A stretch of DNA of 54,216 nt. It comes from Nocardioides sp. REDSEA-S33_B3 (GTDB lineage Bacteria > Actinomycetota > Actinomycetes > Propionibacteriales > Nocardioidaceae). The stretch is from assembly GCA_001627335.1 (NCBI GenBank), contig LUPK01000045.1, positions 1-54,216 of the forward strand, written 5' to 3'. The translations under genes and the position numbers were made by a program. The notes below the pieces were generated by a model. That model saw nothing but the letters and a program-made list of their open reading frames with translations, was not told the DNA's origin and did not search any database. Shown one piece after another: positions 31,930-41,655 of the stretch (the first letter of the stretch is position 1; the number at the start of each line of letters is the position of its first letter).

Positions 31930-32322
31930 TCAGGCGGCCTGCCCCTCCTCACCCGCCTGCCGCGGTGTGCGTGTGAAGACGGTGGTGCCGCGGTTGAGGT
32001 CGTGGCCCACGACCTGCGCATCGACCTCGAAGGAGGTCATCGCCACCCCCTGGGCGTTGGTCCACGTCGAGGCCCGCAGCCGCCCCACGACGACCACCGG
32101 GTCACCGCGCCGCAACGAGGCCGCGCAGCCCTCCCCGAGCGCGCGCCAGGCGTTGACGGTGAACCACTGCGTGGTGTCGTCGCTCCACTGCCCGGTCGCC
32201 GCGCTGAACCGGCGGGGCGTCGCCGCCAGCCGGAAGCTGGCCACGCTGGCCTCCCCCGCCTGCCGGACGGTGACGTTGCTGCCGAGCCAGCCCTCCATGG
32301 TCACCAGGGTGTCGTTGAGCAC
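31930..32322 (-). CDS. single-stranded DNA-binding protein (OB fold)
   Basis: 130 aa. The GTG start at 32322 is chosen because GAGGAGGAGGAC lies directly upstream. The OB fold is complete: EGWLGSNVTVRQAGEASVASFRLAATPR, WFTVNAW, RRGDPVVVVGRLRASTW and a final TSFEVDAQVVGHDL strand. It lacks the long acidic C-terminal tip (DDDIPF) of the main replicative SSB, so it is a second, shorter SSB perhaps used in recombination or natural competence (inference). It lies upstream of ettA with a 35-nt gap. Confidence 0.88.
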   Translation of the reverse strand: MLNDTLVTMEGWLGSNVTVRQAGEASVASFRLAATPRRFSAATGQWSDDTTQWFTVNAWRALGEGCAASLRRGDPVVVVGRLRASTWTNAQGVAMTSFEVDAQVVGHDLNRGTTVFTRTPRQAGEEGQAA

Positions 32323-32473
32323 GATGTCCTCCTCCTCGGGGACCGGCGTCCCCACGGGCAGGAGCCTGCCGTCGTACGCCGTGCTCCGACGCGGCCTCGA
32401 GGACCGCTGGGGAGACCCGTGCCGAGGGACGCCCCTGTGGACGCCCGGCGGTCCCGTCCCCTCCCGGAGGGAC

Positions 32474-34114
32474 TCAGGCCAGGGCGCGGTCCAGGCCCGT
32501 GCGCAGCGAGGTGTACGCCGTCAGCTCGGTCTGCACGGGGGCGACCACCAGCTCGGAGGCGACCTCCGAGACGGCCTCCCGCAGCCTGCGGTCCGCTGCG
32601 GCCGCACGCGAGCGCGCGGTCGCGGCGACCAGCCCGCGACAGACCAGCGCCAGGAACACCCCGAGCAGCACCCCGCCACCGAGCAGCACCAGCGGCAGCG
32701 CGACTCCCCCGACGCGGGGCAGGTCGCCGAGACCTCCGGAGAGCATGGCCGCCACGCTCCAGGCGCCCCCGACGAGGGCGGCCAGCACGAGCAGCCACTG
32801 CAGGACCCGCACGGCGCCGGCCCACACCGGGAGTCGCTCGGCGTCGAGGTCGACGGTGCGCAGGGCGTCGTCGAGACGGTCCCCGACCTCGGAGAGGCGG
32901 GCGGTCGAGGCGCGACGGACGGAGTCGGCGAACGGGGCGCCGAGCCCGGTCGAGACGTCGTCGGCGAGCGAGCGGACCTCGGCGTCGATCTTGGCGCGCT
33001 GCACGGCGGTGGCCTGCGGCACCGAGACGCCCTGACCCCGCAGTGCCTTGGAGTCGGCCCCGAGGTCGATCTCGAGCTTCTTCAACGGGTCGGGACGCAG
33101 GCGGCCGACCCACGAGACCAGCGGCCATCCCGTGGCGCGACCGGCCCGCCAGCGGGTGGAGCGCTCCACCGCCTCCACGATCGCCGGGACGCCGGCACCC
33201 TCGGCGAGCGCCGACTCGAGGGCCTCGACCCGCTCGTCAGACAGGGTGCGCGTGGGCGCGTCCCCGGCTGCAGCGCGCAGCTCGGCCGCCGCGGCGCGCA
33301 CGTCGGCCTCGATGCGGCCGGCGGTCATCCGCTTGTCGGCGACCCGCTTCTCGATCTCGCCCTTGAGCTGGTCGATGCCGATACCGTGACGGGCGGAGAT
33401 CGGGATCACCGGGACGTCGGGGATGCCGTCGGCGGCGAGCAGGCGCCGGACGTCGTCGACCATCGCGTCACGCCGGTCCTCGGGCACGGTGTCGATGTGG
33501 TTGAGCACGACCACCATCACGTCGGCGTGCGTGCGCATCGGCGCGAGGTAGCGGTCGTGGATGGCCGCGTCGGCGTACTTCTGCGGGTCGAGGACCCACA
33601 CGAACATGTCGGCGAGCGCGACGAGCCGGTCCACCTCGAGGTGGTGCGCCACCTCGGTCGAGTCGTGGTCGGGGAGGTCGAGGAGCACGACGCCCTCGAG
33701 CGCGTTGGACTCGCGTCGGGTGTCGAGCATCGAGTCACGGGTCGTCTGGTGGCGCGGCGGGATGCCCAGCCACTCCAGCAGCTCGCCGGCACCCTCGGTG
33801 CCCCAGACGCACGCGGTCGCCCACGACGTGGTGGGCCGGCGTACGCCGACGGCCGAGAGCTCCAGCCCGGTCAGCGCGTTGAACGTGGACGACTTGCCCG
33901 AGCCCGTGGCACCGGCGATCCCGACGACCGTGTGGTGCGCGGAGAGCCGCAACCGGCTGGTGCCGCGCTCGACCACCGTGGCGGCACGCCCGACCAGCTC
34001 GTCGTCGAGCCGACCCCGGGCCGCCTCGGTCGCGGCGCCCAGGCCCTCGAGCCGGGCTCCGGTGTCGGTGCCCCGGGTGACCAGCTTCTTGGCCCCCTCC
34101 AGCAAGGACGTCAT
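32474..34114 (-). CDS. dynamin-like/YfjP-type membrane GTPase
   Basis: 546 aa from ATG 34114. The GTPase domain has the P-loop GATGSGKSS (about 65), a G3-like LLDLPDHDS, the G4-like VVLNHIDTV and an ISARHG G5 segment. A long helical region follows. Near the C-terminus are two hydrophobic stretches (VLQWLLVLAALVGGAWSVAAML and LPLVLLGGGVLLGVFLALVC). This suits a membrane-bound GTPase that shapes or holds membrane. It follows another such GTPase after 62 nt, so they form a pair like the dynamin-like pairs of Streptomyces. Confidence 0.85.
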   Translation of the reverse strand: MTSLLEGAKKLVTRGTDTGARLEGLGAATEAARGRLDDELVGRAATVVERGTSRLRLSAHHTVVGIAGATGSGKSSTFNALTGLELSAVGVRRPTTSWATACVWGTEGAGELLEWLGIPPRHQTTRDSMLDTRRESNALEGVVLLDLPDHDSTEVAHHLEVDRLVALADMFVWVLDPQKYADAAIHDRYLAPMRTHADVMVVVLNHIDTVPEDRRDAMVDDVRRLLAADGIPDVPVIPISARHGIGIDQLKGEIEKRVADKRMTAGRIEADVRAAAAELRAAAGDAPTRTLSDERVEALESALAEGAGVPAIVEAVERSTRWRAGRATGWPLVSWVGRLRPDPLKKLEIDLGADSKALRGQGVSVPQATAVQRAKIDAEVRSLADDVSTGLGAPFADSVRRASTARLSEVGDRLDDALRTVDLDAERLPVWAGAVRVLQWLLVLAALVGGAWSVAAMLSGGLGDLPRVGGVALPLVLLGGGVLLGVFLALVCRGLVAATARSRAAAADRRLREAVSEVASELVVAPVQTELTAYTSLRTGLDRALA

Positions 34115-34176
34115 GATCCCCCAACCCGCTCGACCCTGTTCGTGGTGCTGGCCCACACCCTAGGGGGTCGGTGCGC

Positions 34177-35925
34177 TCAGTGCTCGCGCTGGGCGCTGGA
34201 GAAGCGCACGTCGTCGACCCGACGGGCCGCCACGCGCAGCGCCTCCGGCGCCTCGTCGCTCAGGCCCAGGCCCTCGACCAGGGCGGTGTAGCGCGCCTGC
34301 TCGGTGGCGAAGAGGCCGGTGATCCGCTCCTCCAGCATCTGCCGCGCCCGCTCGGCCATGCCGCGCACGGCCTGGTCGCCGAAGACCGCCTCCAGCAGCT
34401 TCTGGCCCAGCGCCGCCGAGCCGCCGGCGATGCCGGCCTCGGCGCCGGTCAGGCCGGCGGTGTGGGAGAAGACGACGACCATCAGCGCGACGGAGAGCCC
34501 GTTGACCCCGAGGGCGAGGAAGCGCGCCGTGGTGCGCTTGCCCTCCCCCTCGGCGCGGACCATCTCCAGCACGTCGCCCTGCCACTCGCGCACCGCACGC
34601 TCGGCGCGGCGGCGCAGGTCGCGGGAGGCGCGCCCGATGTCGGGGCCGGCGGTGGCCAGCAGACTCACGCCCGACTCCAGCTGGCGCCAGGCCCGCTCAG
34701 CCGCCTCGGCGGCCTCCTCGGCGTGCTCGAGGACGAGCAGCTCCAGGCCGGACTCGACCGCGACGGTCACCCGCTCGGCCTGGGCGGGCTTGCCCTTGAC
34801 CGCGCCGACGACGCGGTCGCGCAGCCAGCCGACCTTGGTCTCCAGCGAGCGCAGCAGCTCCCCGGTGCCCACGAACTCCTGCCACCGGGCGAGGACCTCG
34901 CCACGCAGGAGGGTGCCGTCGGCCGTGGCGGCCAGCGCCCGGGACAACGCGTCGGAGTAGGCCTGGTCGCTGAGACGACGCAGGTGCTCGGCGGCCTCCA
35001 CCTGGGCGGCGGCCGCGTCGGCGACCGGGTGCACGTGGTGGGTCAGGGAGCGGATGGCGCCGTCGAGGGTCTGCTTCACGACCGCGGAACGCGCGCCGGA
35101 GTCCTCGGCCAGCGACTCGAGCCAGCCCCGCACCTCGGCCACGTGACCAGCGGGCAGGAGCCCCTCCTCGTCGACCGCGCCCTCGTGGACGACGAAGAGC
35201 GGGGAGTCCTTCAGGCCGCGGGCGGCCAGCATCCTGGCCAGGTGCGTCGAGACCGTCTGCACGGCCTCCGGGGCGGTGCGATCCAGCACGATCGCCACCG
35301 CCGTCGAGCGGTCGGCGGCCTGCTTGAGGAAGGTCCAGGGCACCTGGTCGGCGTACCGCGCGGCCGAGGTGACGAAGAGCCAGAGGTCGCCGGCGGCGAG
35401 CAGCTGCGCGGCGAGCGCGCGGTTCTGCTCGTCGACGGAGTCCACGTCGGGCGCGTCCAGGACCGCCAGGCCCTGCGGGATCGTCTCGGAGGCGACCAGC
35501 TGCAGGCAGTCCGGGTCGTTGGTGGCGTGGTCCACGCGGCGCAGGTCCGGCAGCAGGCGGTCCTGGCCGAACCAGTGGCCGTCCTCGGGGTGGTGCACGA
35601 GCACGGGCGAGCGCGTGGTCGGGCGGAGCACGCCCGAGGCGGTGACGCGGTGGCCGACCAGGGTGTTGACCAGGGTCGACTTGCCGGCGCCGGTCGAGCC
35701 GCCGACGACCGCCAGCAGCGGCGCGTCGACGGTCATCACCCGTGGGATGACGTAGTCCTCGAGCTGGTCGACCATCTCCTGGTGGGAGGTGCGCACCTCG
35801 TCGACACCGGGCAGGTCCAGCGGCAGCGCAGCGGCCTGCAGCGCGCCGCGCAGACGCACCAGCGCGGTGATCATGGCGGCGTCGCCGGAGCCGACGTCGG
35901 TCGAGGTCTCGTGCCGGGCACTCAT
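34177..35925 (-). CDS. dynamin-like membrane GTPase, first of a pair
   Basis: 582 aa. The P-loop is GGSTGAGKSTLVN (about 75-87), the G3-like motif LDAPDVDSV and the G4-like motif VLDRTAPE, which is far from NKxD. A central helical bundle follows, then a hydrophobic segment (FLALGVNGLSVALMVVVFSHT) and a GTAALGQK-like hydrophobic stretch near 510-540. The start ATG 35925 overlaps the stop of the PrsW gene (ATGA), so translation is coupled. The partner GTPase is downstream. A role in membrane remodelling or cell division is a guess from family resemblance. Confidence 0.85.
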   Translation of the reverse strand: MSARHETSTDVGSGDAAMITALVRLRGALQAAALPLDLPGVDEVRTSHQEMVDQLEDYVIPRVMTVDAPLLAVVGGSTGAGKSTLVNTLVGHRVTASGVLRPTTRSPVLVHHPEDGHWFGQDRLLPDLRRVDHATNDPDCLQLVASETIPQGLAVLDAPDVDSVDEQNRALAAQLLAAGDLWLFVTSAARYADQVPWTFLKQAADRSTAVAIVLDRTAPEAVQTVSTHLARMLAARGLKDSPLFVVHEGAVDEEGLLPAGHVAEVRGWLESLAEDSGARSAVVKQTLDGAIRSLTHHVHPVADAAAAQVEAAEHLRRLSDQAYSDALSRALAATADGTLLRGEVLARWQEFVGTGELLRSLETKVGWLRDRVVGAVKGKPAQAERVTVAVESGLELLVLEHAEEAAEAAERAWRQLESGVSLLATAGPDIGRASRDLRRRAERAVREWQGDVLEMVRAEGEGKRTTARFLALGVNGLSVALMVVVFSHTAGLTGAEAGIAGGSAALGQKLLEAVFGDQAVRGMAERARQMLEERITGLFATEQARYTALVEGLGLSDEAPEALRVAARRVDDVRFSSAQREH

Positions 35926-37055
35926 CGGGCACTCATGCGGGTCGGGACCACCTGTCCGGGGAAAGCGATGGATGGGCGCACGGCGGAGATCCGTCGGACG
36001 TGCTCCTGGCCGCGCACCGCGAAGTCTGGCGGAGGAGTGCCGCGCAGGTAGCGATGATGCAGGAATCCGAGCTCGATCGCTGCTTGTTGGTAGACCCGCA
36101 TGGCCTGCTCGCCCTCGCGACCGCCGTGCTGCCGGGCGAAGGACCGGGCCGTACGACGGGCCCGCAGGTCGACCACCCAGGCGATGTCGGTGGCCGGCAG
36201 CAGCCCGCGCTGGGCGGCGTCGCCCAGGGCCACCCCCAGCATCCGCTGCTCGGCCCGGCGCGCCCAGAAGGCCAGGGCGAACATGCCGATCAGGGCCGGG
36301 ACCATCAGCACGAGGTAGACAGCCGCGAAGCTGCCCAGCCCGAAGACGGTGGAGCCGTTCCACAGCCCGTGCGCCAGCACCGCCAGGACGTAGCCGCCCA
36401 CGGGCGCCAGGAACCGGACGGCACCGGACCGGCTCGTCACGGCGATGCCGACGCCGATGCCGATGAAGGTCGTGAAGAGCGGGTGGGCGAACGGGCTGAA
36501 GAGGCAGCGGATGACGAACGTGGCGGTGACCGCCTCGGTGCCGCCCGGCCCCATCCCGTCGGTGCCGTCGTAGGCGGCGGCGAGGTAGAGGATGTTCTCG
36601 ACGAAGGCGAACCCGATGCCGACCATGCCGGCGTAGACGATGCCGTCGAGGATGCCGTCGAGCTCCGCGCGTCGCAGCCACAGCAGCAGCACCAGGAAGG
36701 CGCCCTTGCCGGCCTCCTCGGTGATCGGGGCGACGACGGCGAGGCTGGCCACCTCACCCACCCCGACGACCAGGCCTCCGATGCCCTGCACCAGCAGCGC
36801 GCCCGCGGTGGCGACGAAGCCACCCCACAGCAGGCCCAGGGCCAGCAGCGACTTGGGTTCGGGCTCGTAGCGGTCCAGCCAGAGGTAGCAGCCGACCAGC
36901 GGGCCCACCGGCAGCGCGGCCAGCACGGTGGCCAGCAGCAGCGTGCCCGGGGCGCCGGACAGTGCCAGGACCAGCAGCATGGGCAGGGCGCCGAGCGCCA
37001 CGAGCACGGTCACGACGACCGTGAACGCGACTCCCTGGCGACGTGTCCTGACCAT
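35922..37055 (-). CDS. PrsW family intramembrane metalloprotease
   Basis: 377 aa from ATG 37055, with TAGGCT 7 nt upstream. About eight hydrophobic segments are present. The PrsW motifs are E113-E114-x2-K117 (PITEEAGKGAF), the FAFVEN motif with E153, the FSPFAHPLFT His segment and a later HGLWNGS. PrsW cuts anti-sigma factors in Bacillus; the target here is unknown. A cytoplasmic C-terminal tail of about 100 residues is present. It leads an operon with the two GTPases (ATGA overlap with the first). Confidence 0.92.
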   Translation of the reverse strand: MVRTRRQGVAFTVVVTVLVALGALPMLLVLALSGAPGTLLLATVLAALPVGPLVGCYLWLDRYEPEPKSLLALGLLWGGFVATAGALLVQGIGGLVVGVGEVASLAVVAPITEEAGKGAFLVLLLWLRRAELDGILDGIVYAGMVGIGFAFVENILYLAAAYDGTDGMGPGGTEAVTATFVIRCLFSPFAHPLFTTFIGIGVGIAVTSRSGAVRFLAPVGGYVLAVLAHGLWNGSTVFGLGSFAAVYLVLMVPALIGMFALAFWARRAEQRMLGVALGDAAQRGLLPATDIAWVVDLRARRTARSFARQHGGREGEQAMRVYQQAAIELGFLHHRYLRGTPPPDFAVRGQEHVRRISAVRPSIAFPGQVVPTRMSAR

Positions 37056-37062
37056 GGTCACG

Positions 37063-37119
37063 AGCCTATCGGCCGGCGGCCCGCACCGATCACCCCTGTC
37101 GCGCGCGCCGTCGTACAGT
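37063..37119. promoter_or_regulatory. divergent leaderless promoters of prsW and the M24 peptidase
   Basis: On the minus strand TAGGCT (37063-37068) lies 7 nt before the PrsW ATG. On the plus strand TACAGT (37114-37119) lies 6 nt before the peptidase ATG at 37126. Neither has an SD. Confidence 0.55.
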
Positions 37120-37125
37120 GGCGGC

Positions 37126-38496
<1,371 letters not shown>

Positions 38497-38498
38497 CC

Positions 38499-38535
38499 CC
38501 ACCCGTTCGACCCGGCGCAGCCGGTCGGCGGGTGG
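38499..38535. terminator. hairpin between the M24 peptidase and the kinase gene
   Basis: CCACCCG pairs with CGGGTGG, and an inner ACCCGGC pairs with GCCGGT around GCA. It is placed between two converging stop codons. Confidence 0.6.
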
Positions 38536-39849
38536 TCAACCGGCCGGCAGGTCCACCCAGAAGACCGAGCCCTCGCCGGGCGTCGAGTCGGCGCCCAGCT
38601 CGCCGCCGTCGCGCTCGGCGACGGTGCGGGCCAGCGGCAGGCCGAGCCCGGTGCCCTTGACGCTCGGCCCCGCGAAGCGCACGAACGGCTCGAACGCCGA
38701 GCGCAGCTGCACGGCGCTCAGGCCCCGGCCGGTGTCGCGGACCGTCACCCGAACGCGCGGCTGGCCCCCCTCCCCCACCAGCGGCTGCGCGCCCACCTCG
38801 ACCGTGCCGCCGTGGCGGTTGTGCACGATCGCGTTGCCGACGAGGTTGGTCAGCACCTGGCGCAGGCCGGCGGGGCGGGCGAGCACCGACAGGCCGGTGG
38901 GTACGCCGTTGACGACCGTGACCCCGTGCTTCTCGGCGGGCACCCGGTGCCAGTGCACGACGTCGGCCACGGCGCCGGCCACGTCGACCGAGAGGCGCGA
39001 GTCCTCCGCGCCGAGCAGCCGCCCCGTGCCCAGCAGGTCCTCGACCACGTCGAGGAGGTGCTCGGAGGCCGTGAGGACGTGGCCGGCGTCGCGCCCCACC
39101 TCCGCCGCGAACTCCCCGGGCGACTGGCGCTCGGCCTGGTCGGCCAGCAGCTCGGCGTACCCGATGATCGTGGAGAGCGGGGTCCGCAGCTCGTGGCCGA
39201 CCGTGGCGAAGAACTGCTGCTGGACGTGGCGGGCCTGGTCGCCGACCGCGAGGGCGTCGGTGAGCAGCGAGCGGGAGTGCTGCGCGGCGAGCCCGGCGGC
39301 CAGCGCGGCCGAGAGCAGGCGGTAGTCGGCGAGCAGCTGCTGGGACCAAGGGCCGGGGGTGCTCCGTCCCACGGAGAGGCTGCCGTACATCGCGGCGTCG
39401 CGCTGCAGGGCGCACGAGACGATCGCGGCGGTGCCGCACTGCTCGAGCTCGTCGCGGTCGGTGGCCGCTTCCGGCGGCAGCAGGTCGCGGTCGGTGAGCG
39501 CGACGATCTCGTCGCGGGCGAGCTGGGAGAGGTAGGGCATGGTGAGCGCCCCCTCGCTGCCGTCGCGCGGGACGGAGTGGCACGGCGACCCCGGAGCCAC
39601 CCACTCCCGCAGCCACACCCGGTCCCCGAGGTGCAGCCAGGGGTCGCGGTCCTCCGGCGGGGTGAGCGTGAGGGCGAGGACGACGATCTCCGCCTCCCCG
39701 CCGGTCAGGAAGTGCGCCGACACCCGCTCGCACGCCCCCTCCACGGACAGCTCGCCGGTGAGCAGCCGGCCGCTCAGGAGCGCTGCGTCCGCGGAGGGGG
39801 CGACGTCCACCGCGAGCTCCTGCAGGGCCACGGGTGTCGCGGGGGCCAC
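38536..39849 (-). CDS. soluble GAF-type sensor histidine kinase
   Basis: 437 aa, no membrane segment. Residues ~30-190 look like a GAF sensor domain. The dimerisation domain has the phospho-acceptor H219 in FFATVGHELRTPLSTIIGYAE. The ATPase domain carries the N box (LTNLVGNAIVHN), DTGRGL, and the G box GTGLGLPLA. The GTG start at 39849 follows the P450 stop after 1 nt, so the two genes are almost surely translated from one mRNA. A single-domain response regulator lies upstream on the same strand (41182-41571) and is the natural partner. The signal sensed is unknown. Confidence 0.9.
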   Translation of the reverse strand: MAPATPVALQELAVDVAPSADAALLSGRLLTGELSVEGACERVSAHFLTGGEAEIVVLALTLTPPEDRDPWLHLGDRVWLREWVAPGSPCHSVPRDGSEGALTMPYLSQLARDEIVALTDRDLLPPEAATDRDELEQCGTAAIVSCALQRDAAMYGSLSVGRSTPGPWSQQLLADYRLLSAALAAGLAAQHSRSLLTDALAVGDQARHVQQQFFATVGHELRTPLSTIIGYAELLADQAERQSPGEFAAEVGRDAGHVLTASEHLLDVVEDLLGTGRLLGAEDSRLSVDVAGAVADVVHWHRVPAEKHGVTVVNGVPTGLSVLARPAGLRQVLTNLVGNAIVHNRHGGTVEVGAQPLVGEGGQPRVRVTVRDTGRGLSAVQLRSAFEPFVRFAGPSVKGTGLGLPLARTVAERDGGELGADSTPGEGSVFWVDLPAG

Positions 39850-39850
39850 G

Positions 39851-40969
39851 TCACTCCTCGGGGGATGAAGGAAGAGCCCCGCACCGCAGCAGCGCCGGCG
39901 AGGGGAAGATGCCCCTAGTCTGGTCGATCCGTGCGGGCTGCGTCAGCACAACCTGCCGATCCAGGCCCCATCGGGCCAGCGCGGTCAGTTGCGCCAGCCC
40001 CAGGCTGCGACCCGGACAGGCGTGGTGCCCGGCCCCGAAGGGCAGCCAGGCACCGGGACGCACGTCCGCGCCGTCCCACCGCGCGGGGTCGAAGAGCGCC
40101 GGGTCGGCCGACCCCGCCGGCAGGAGGTCGGCCCCGCGCCCGAGCAGCAGCGGACTCACGAGCACGACGGCGTGGGCGGGCACCGTGCCGTGCTCCAGCG
40201 CGACCTCCCGCGCGGTCATGCGGGCCGTGACCCACGTGGGCGGCCGCAGCCGCAGGGTCTCCCAGGCCGTCTCCGTGGCGAGGCCGCGGCGAGCCGCCTG
40301 GGCCGCGGCGGCGGGGTTCTCGGCTAGCAGCACGAGCAGCCAGGCCCCCGCGGCGATCGGCACCTGGACACCGGCGGCCAGCTCCACCGCGCTCACCGTG
40401 GGGGCATCGACCCGCAGGTCGGCGAGCGCTCGCTCGAGGTCGACGCGGGCGGCGCGCTCGGCACGGCGCGTGTTCGACCACCGACGAGGAGGGCGCGCCG
40501 CGGCGATGACGGGCGCCAGGGCGTCGATCCACGCCAGCACCAGGTCGGCGACGCGGTCGCGGTCCGCCGGCTCGAGCGGGCCCAGCACGGCGTCGGTCGT
40601 GGACCTGGCCACGGGCTCGCGCAGGACGCGCATCGCGTCCGCGGCGTCGTCGGCGGCCCACGCGACGACGGCCCGGGAGAGCTCGTGCTCGAAGGTGGCG
40701 AGGCCACGGGTGACCTGGTCGGGTCGCAGCCGGGTGATCATCGCGTGCTCCCCGGTCGTGGCGCGGCGGGTCACGTCGACGGGGAAGAGGAAGGCGTCAC
40801 TGTCGGTCAGCACCCGACGGGTGTCGACGACCGAGGTGACGAGGTAGGGGCCGCCCGGCCCCAGGGCGACCGGCCCGGGCTCGTCGCGGAGGCCGAGAAC
40901 GGCACCGAGGCGCCCGATCGCCAAGGTGTCGTCCGTGGTGGTGTCGGTCCTCAGGGGGACGGACGCCAC
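39851..40969 (-). CDS. cytochrome P450, likely peptide-modifying
   Basis: 372 aa, short for a bacterial P450 (about 400). The haem-binding loop is FGAGHHACPG with C318 as thiolate ligand. ExxR is E237-R240 in the K helix. In the I helix the usual A-G-x-D/E-T-T reads AGVQVP (A199-P204), so the acid-alcohol pair for O2 activation is replaced by Gln and Val. The GTG start overlaps the last 19 bases of the 24-codon peptide gene. Its stop is 1 nt from the kinase start. No ferredoxin gene is nearby. By place it may cross-link the peptide; a different small substrate cannot be excluded. Confidence 0.9.
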   Translation of the reverse strand: MASVPLRTDTTTDDTLAIGRLGAVLGLRDEPGPVALGPGGPYLVTSVVDTRRVLTDSDAFLFPVDVTRRATTGEHAMITRLRPDQVTRGLATFEHELSRAVVAWAADDAADAMRVLREPVARSTTDAVLGPLEPADRDRVADLVLAWIDALAPVIAAARPPRRWSNTRRAERAARVDLERALADLRVDAPTVSAVELAAGVQVPIAAGAWLLVLLAENPAAAAQAARRGLATETAWETLRLRPPTWVTARMTAREVALEHGTVPAHAVVLVSPLLLGRGADLLPAGSADPALFDPARWDGADVRPGAWLPFGAGHHACPGRSLGLAQLTALARWGLDRQVVLTQPARIDQTRGIFPSPALLRCGALPSSPEE

Positions 40970-41025
40970 ATGTAGATAGCGGACAGCTGTCGAGCGGCCC
41001 GGCGGGCGCGGATCTTCGCGAGCAT
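40951..41025 (-). CDS. 24-aa peptide, candidate RiPP precursor
   Basis: The ORF starts at ATG 41025 with a near-perfect SD (GGGAGG at 41033-41038, 7 nt spacing), one of the best ribosome sites in this window. The product starts MLAKIRARRAARQL, basic and helical, and ends SAIYMWRPSP with Tyr18 and Trp20 one residue apart. Short precursors with a basic leader and a Tyr/Trp/His core next to a P450 are known for biarylitides, cittilin and atropopeptides. No database match is claimed. Against it: it could be an upstream ORF that only couples P450 translation. Several codons (GCT, CGA, CGT) are rare in the neighbouring genes. Confidence 0.6.
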   Translation of the reverse strand: MLAKIRARRAARQLSAIYMWRPSP

Positions 41026-41032
41026 GGTCGTT

Positions 41033-41038
41033 CCTCCC
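41033..41038 (-). promoter_or_regulatory. strong ribosome binding site of the 24-aa peptide
   Basis: GGGAGG within AAGGGAGGAA on the minus strand, 7 nt before ATG 41025. It shows that the peptide, not the P450 GTG, is the primary translation start of this mRNA. Confidence 0.75.
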
Positions 41039-41114
41039 TTGCGCACTAGGTCGTCCGAGTCCCCGAGAGTGGGCGACCCGGGCAGGACAGCCTCCCTCAC
41101 TGCCCAGCCTGCGC

Positions 41115-41120
41115 AGAATA
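41115..41120 (-). promoter_or_regulatory. candidate -10 box of the peptide-P450-kinase operon
   Basis: TATTCT preceded by GGGG (GGGGTATTCT) on the minus strand, about 90 nt upstream of the peptide start. GGGTAT also resembles the -10 of SigB-type stress promoters, but no matching -35 is seen. The rest of the 41026-41181 gap shows no terminator for the response regulator, so readthrough is possible. Confidence 0.4.
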
Positions 41121-41181
41121 CCCCTGCCGGCATCGTCCTGACCATGATCGAGTAAAGATCCGGCTCAGGTCGCGCGTCGGG

Positions 41182-41571
41182 TCAGATCGTCTCGGCGATC
41201 AGCTGCTCGAGCTGCTGACGCCGGAACGGCTTGGGCAGCACGTCGGTGATGCCGAGCTCCTGCAGCAGCGGACGCTTGTCGCCCGCCCAGGCGCTGACGA
41301 CGACGACCCGCAGACCGGTGGCGTGCTCGGGGTGCTGGTGGATCCAGCGCACGACCTCCTCGCCGGTCATCCGCGGCATCGAGAGGTCCAGCAGCATCAG
41401 GTCGTAGCTGGTGCGCTGCAGCGCCTCGACGGCCTCGACACCGTCGATGGCCTGGTCGGCACTGTGGCCCTGCCGCTCGACCATCCGGGCCATGACCTCG
41501 CGGATGTCGTCGGTGTCGTCGACGACGAGGAACCGCAGCTGGCGGCTCGACTCTGTCGTCTTCTCGTCCAC
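41182..41571 (-). CDS. single-domain response regulator (receiver only)
   Basis: 129 aa from GTG 41571, with TACCCT 6 nt upstream (leaderless). The CheY-like receiver has acidic D18/D19 (VVDDTDD), phospho-acceptor D62 (DLMLLDLSMP), a VVSAW strand and K114 in LPKPF. There is no output domain, so it must act through protein contact or a phosphorelay. The kinase at 38536-39849 in the same orientation is the likely donor. It lies next to the peptide gene with a 156-nt gap. Confidence 0.9.
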   Translation of the reverse strand: MDEKTTESSRQLRFLVVDDTDDIREVMARMVERQGHSADQAIDGVEAVEALQRTSYDLMLLDLSMPRMTGEEVVRWIHQHPEHATGLRVVVVSAWAGDKRPLLQELGITDVLPKPFRRQQLEQLIAETI

Positions 41572-41655
41572 GGCCGAAGGGTACCGCTCCCGGTATCTCC
41601 CCGTGCTCCCCGCCAGGGTGGTCCCGGCATGTGGGAGATAGCCTTGGCGGGCCCA

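Noticed and set aside
40951..40971. Even shorter peptide (MWRPSP) from the internal ATG of the 24-codon ORF
   Set aside because: No ribosome site before that ATG, whereas the full ORF has a strong SD at the right distance.
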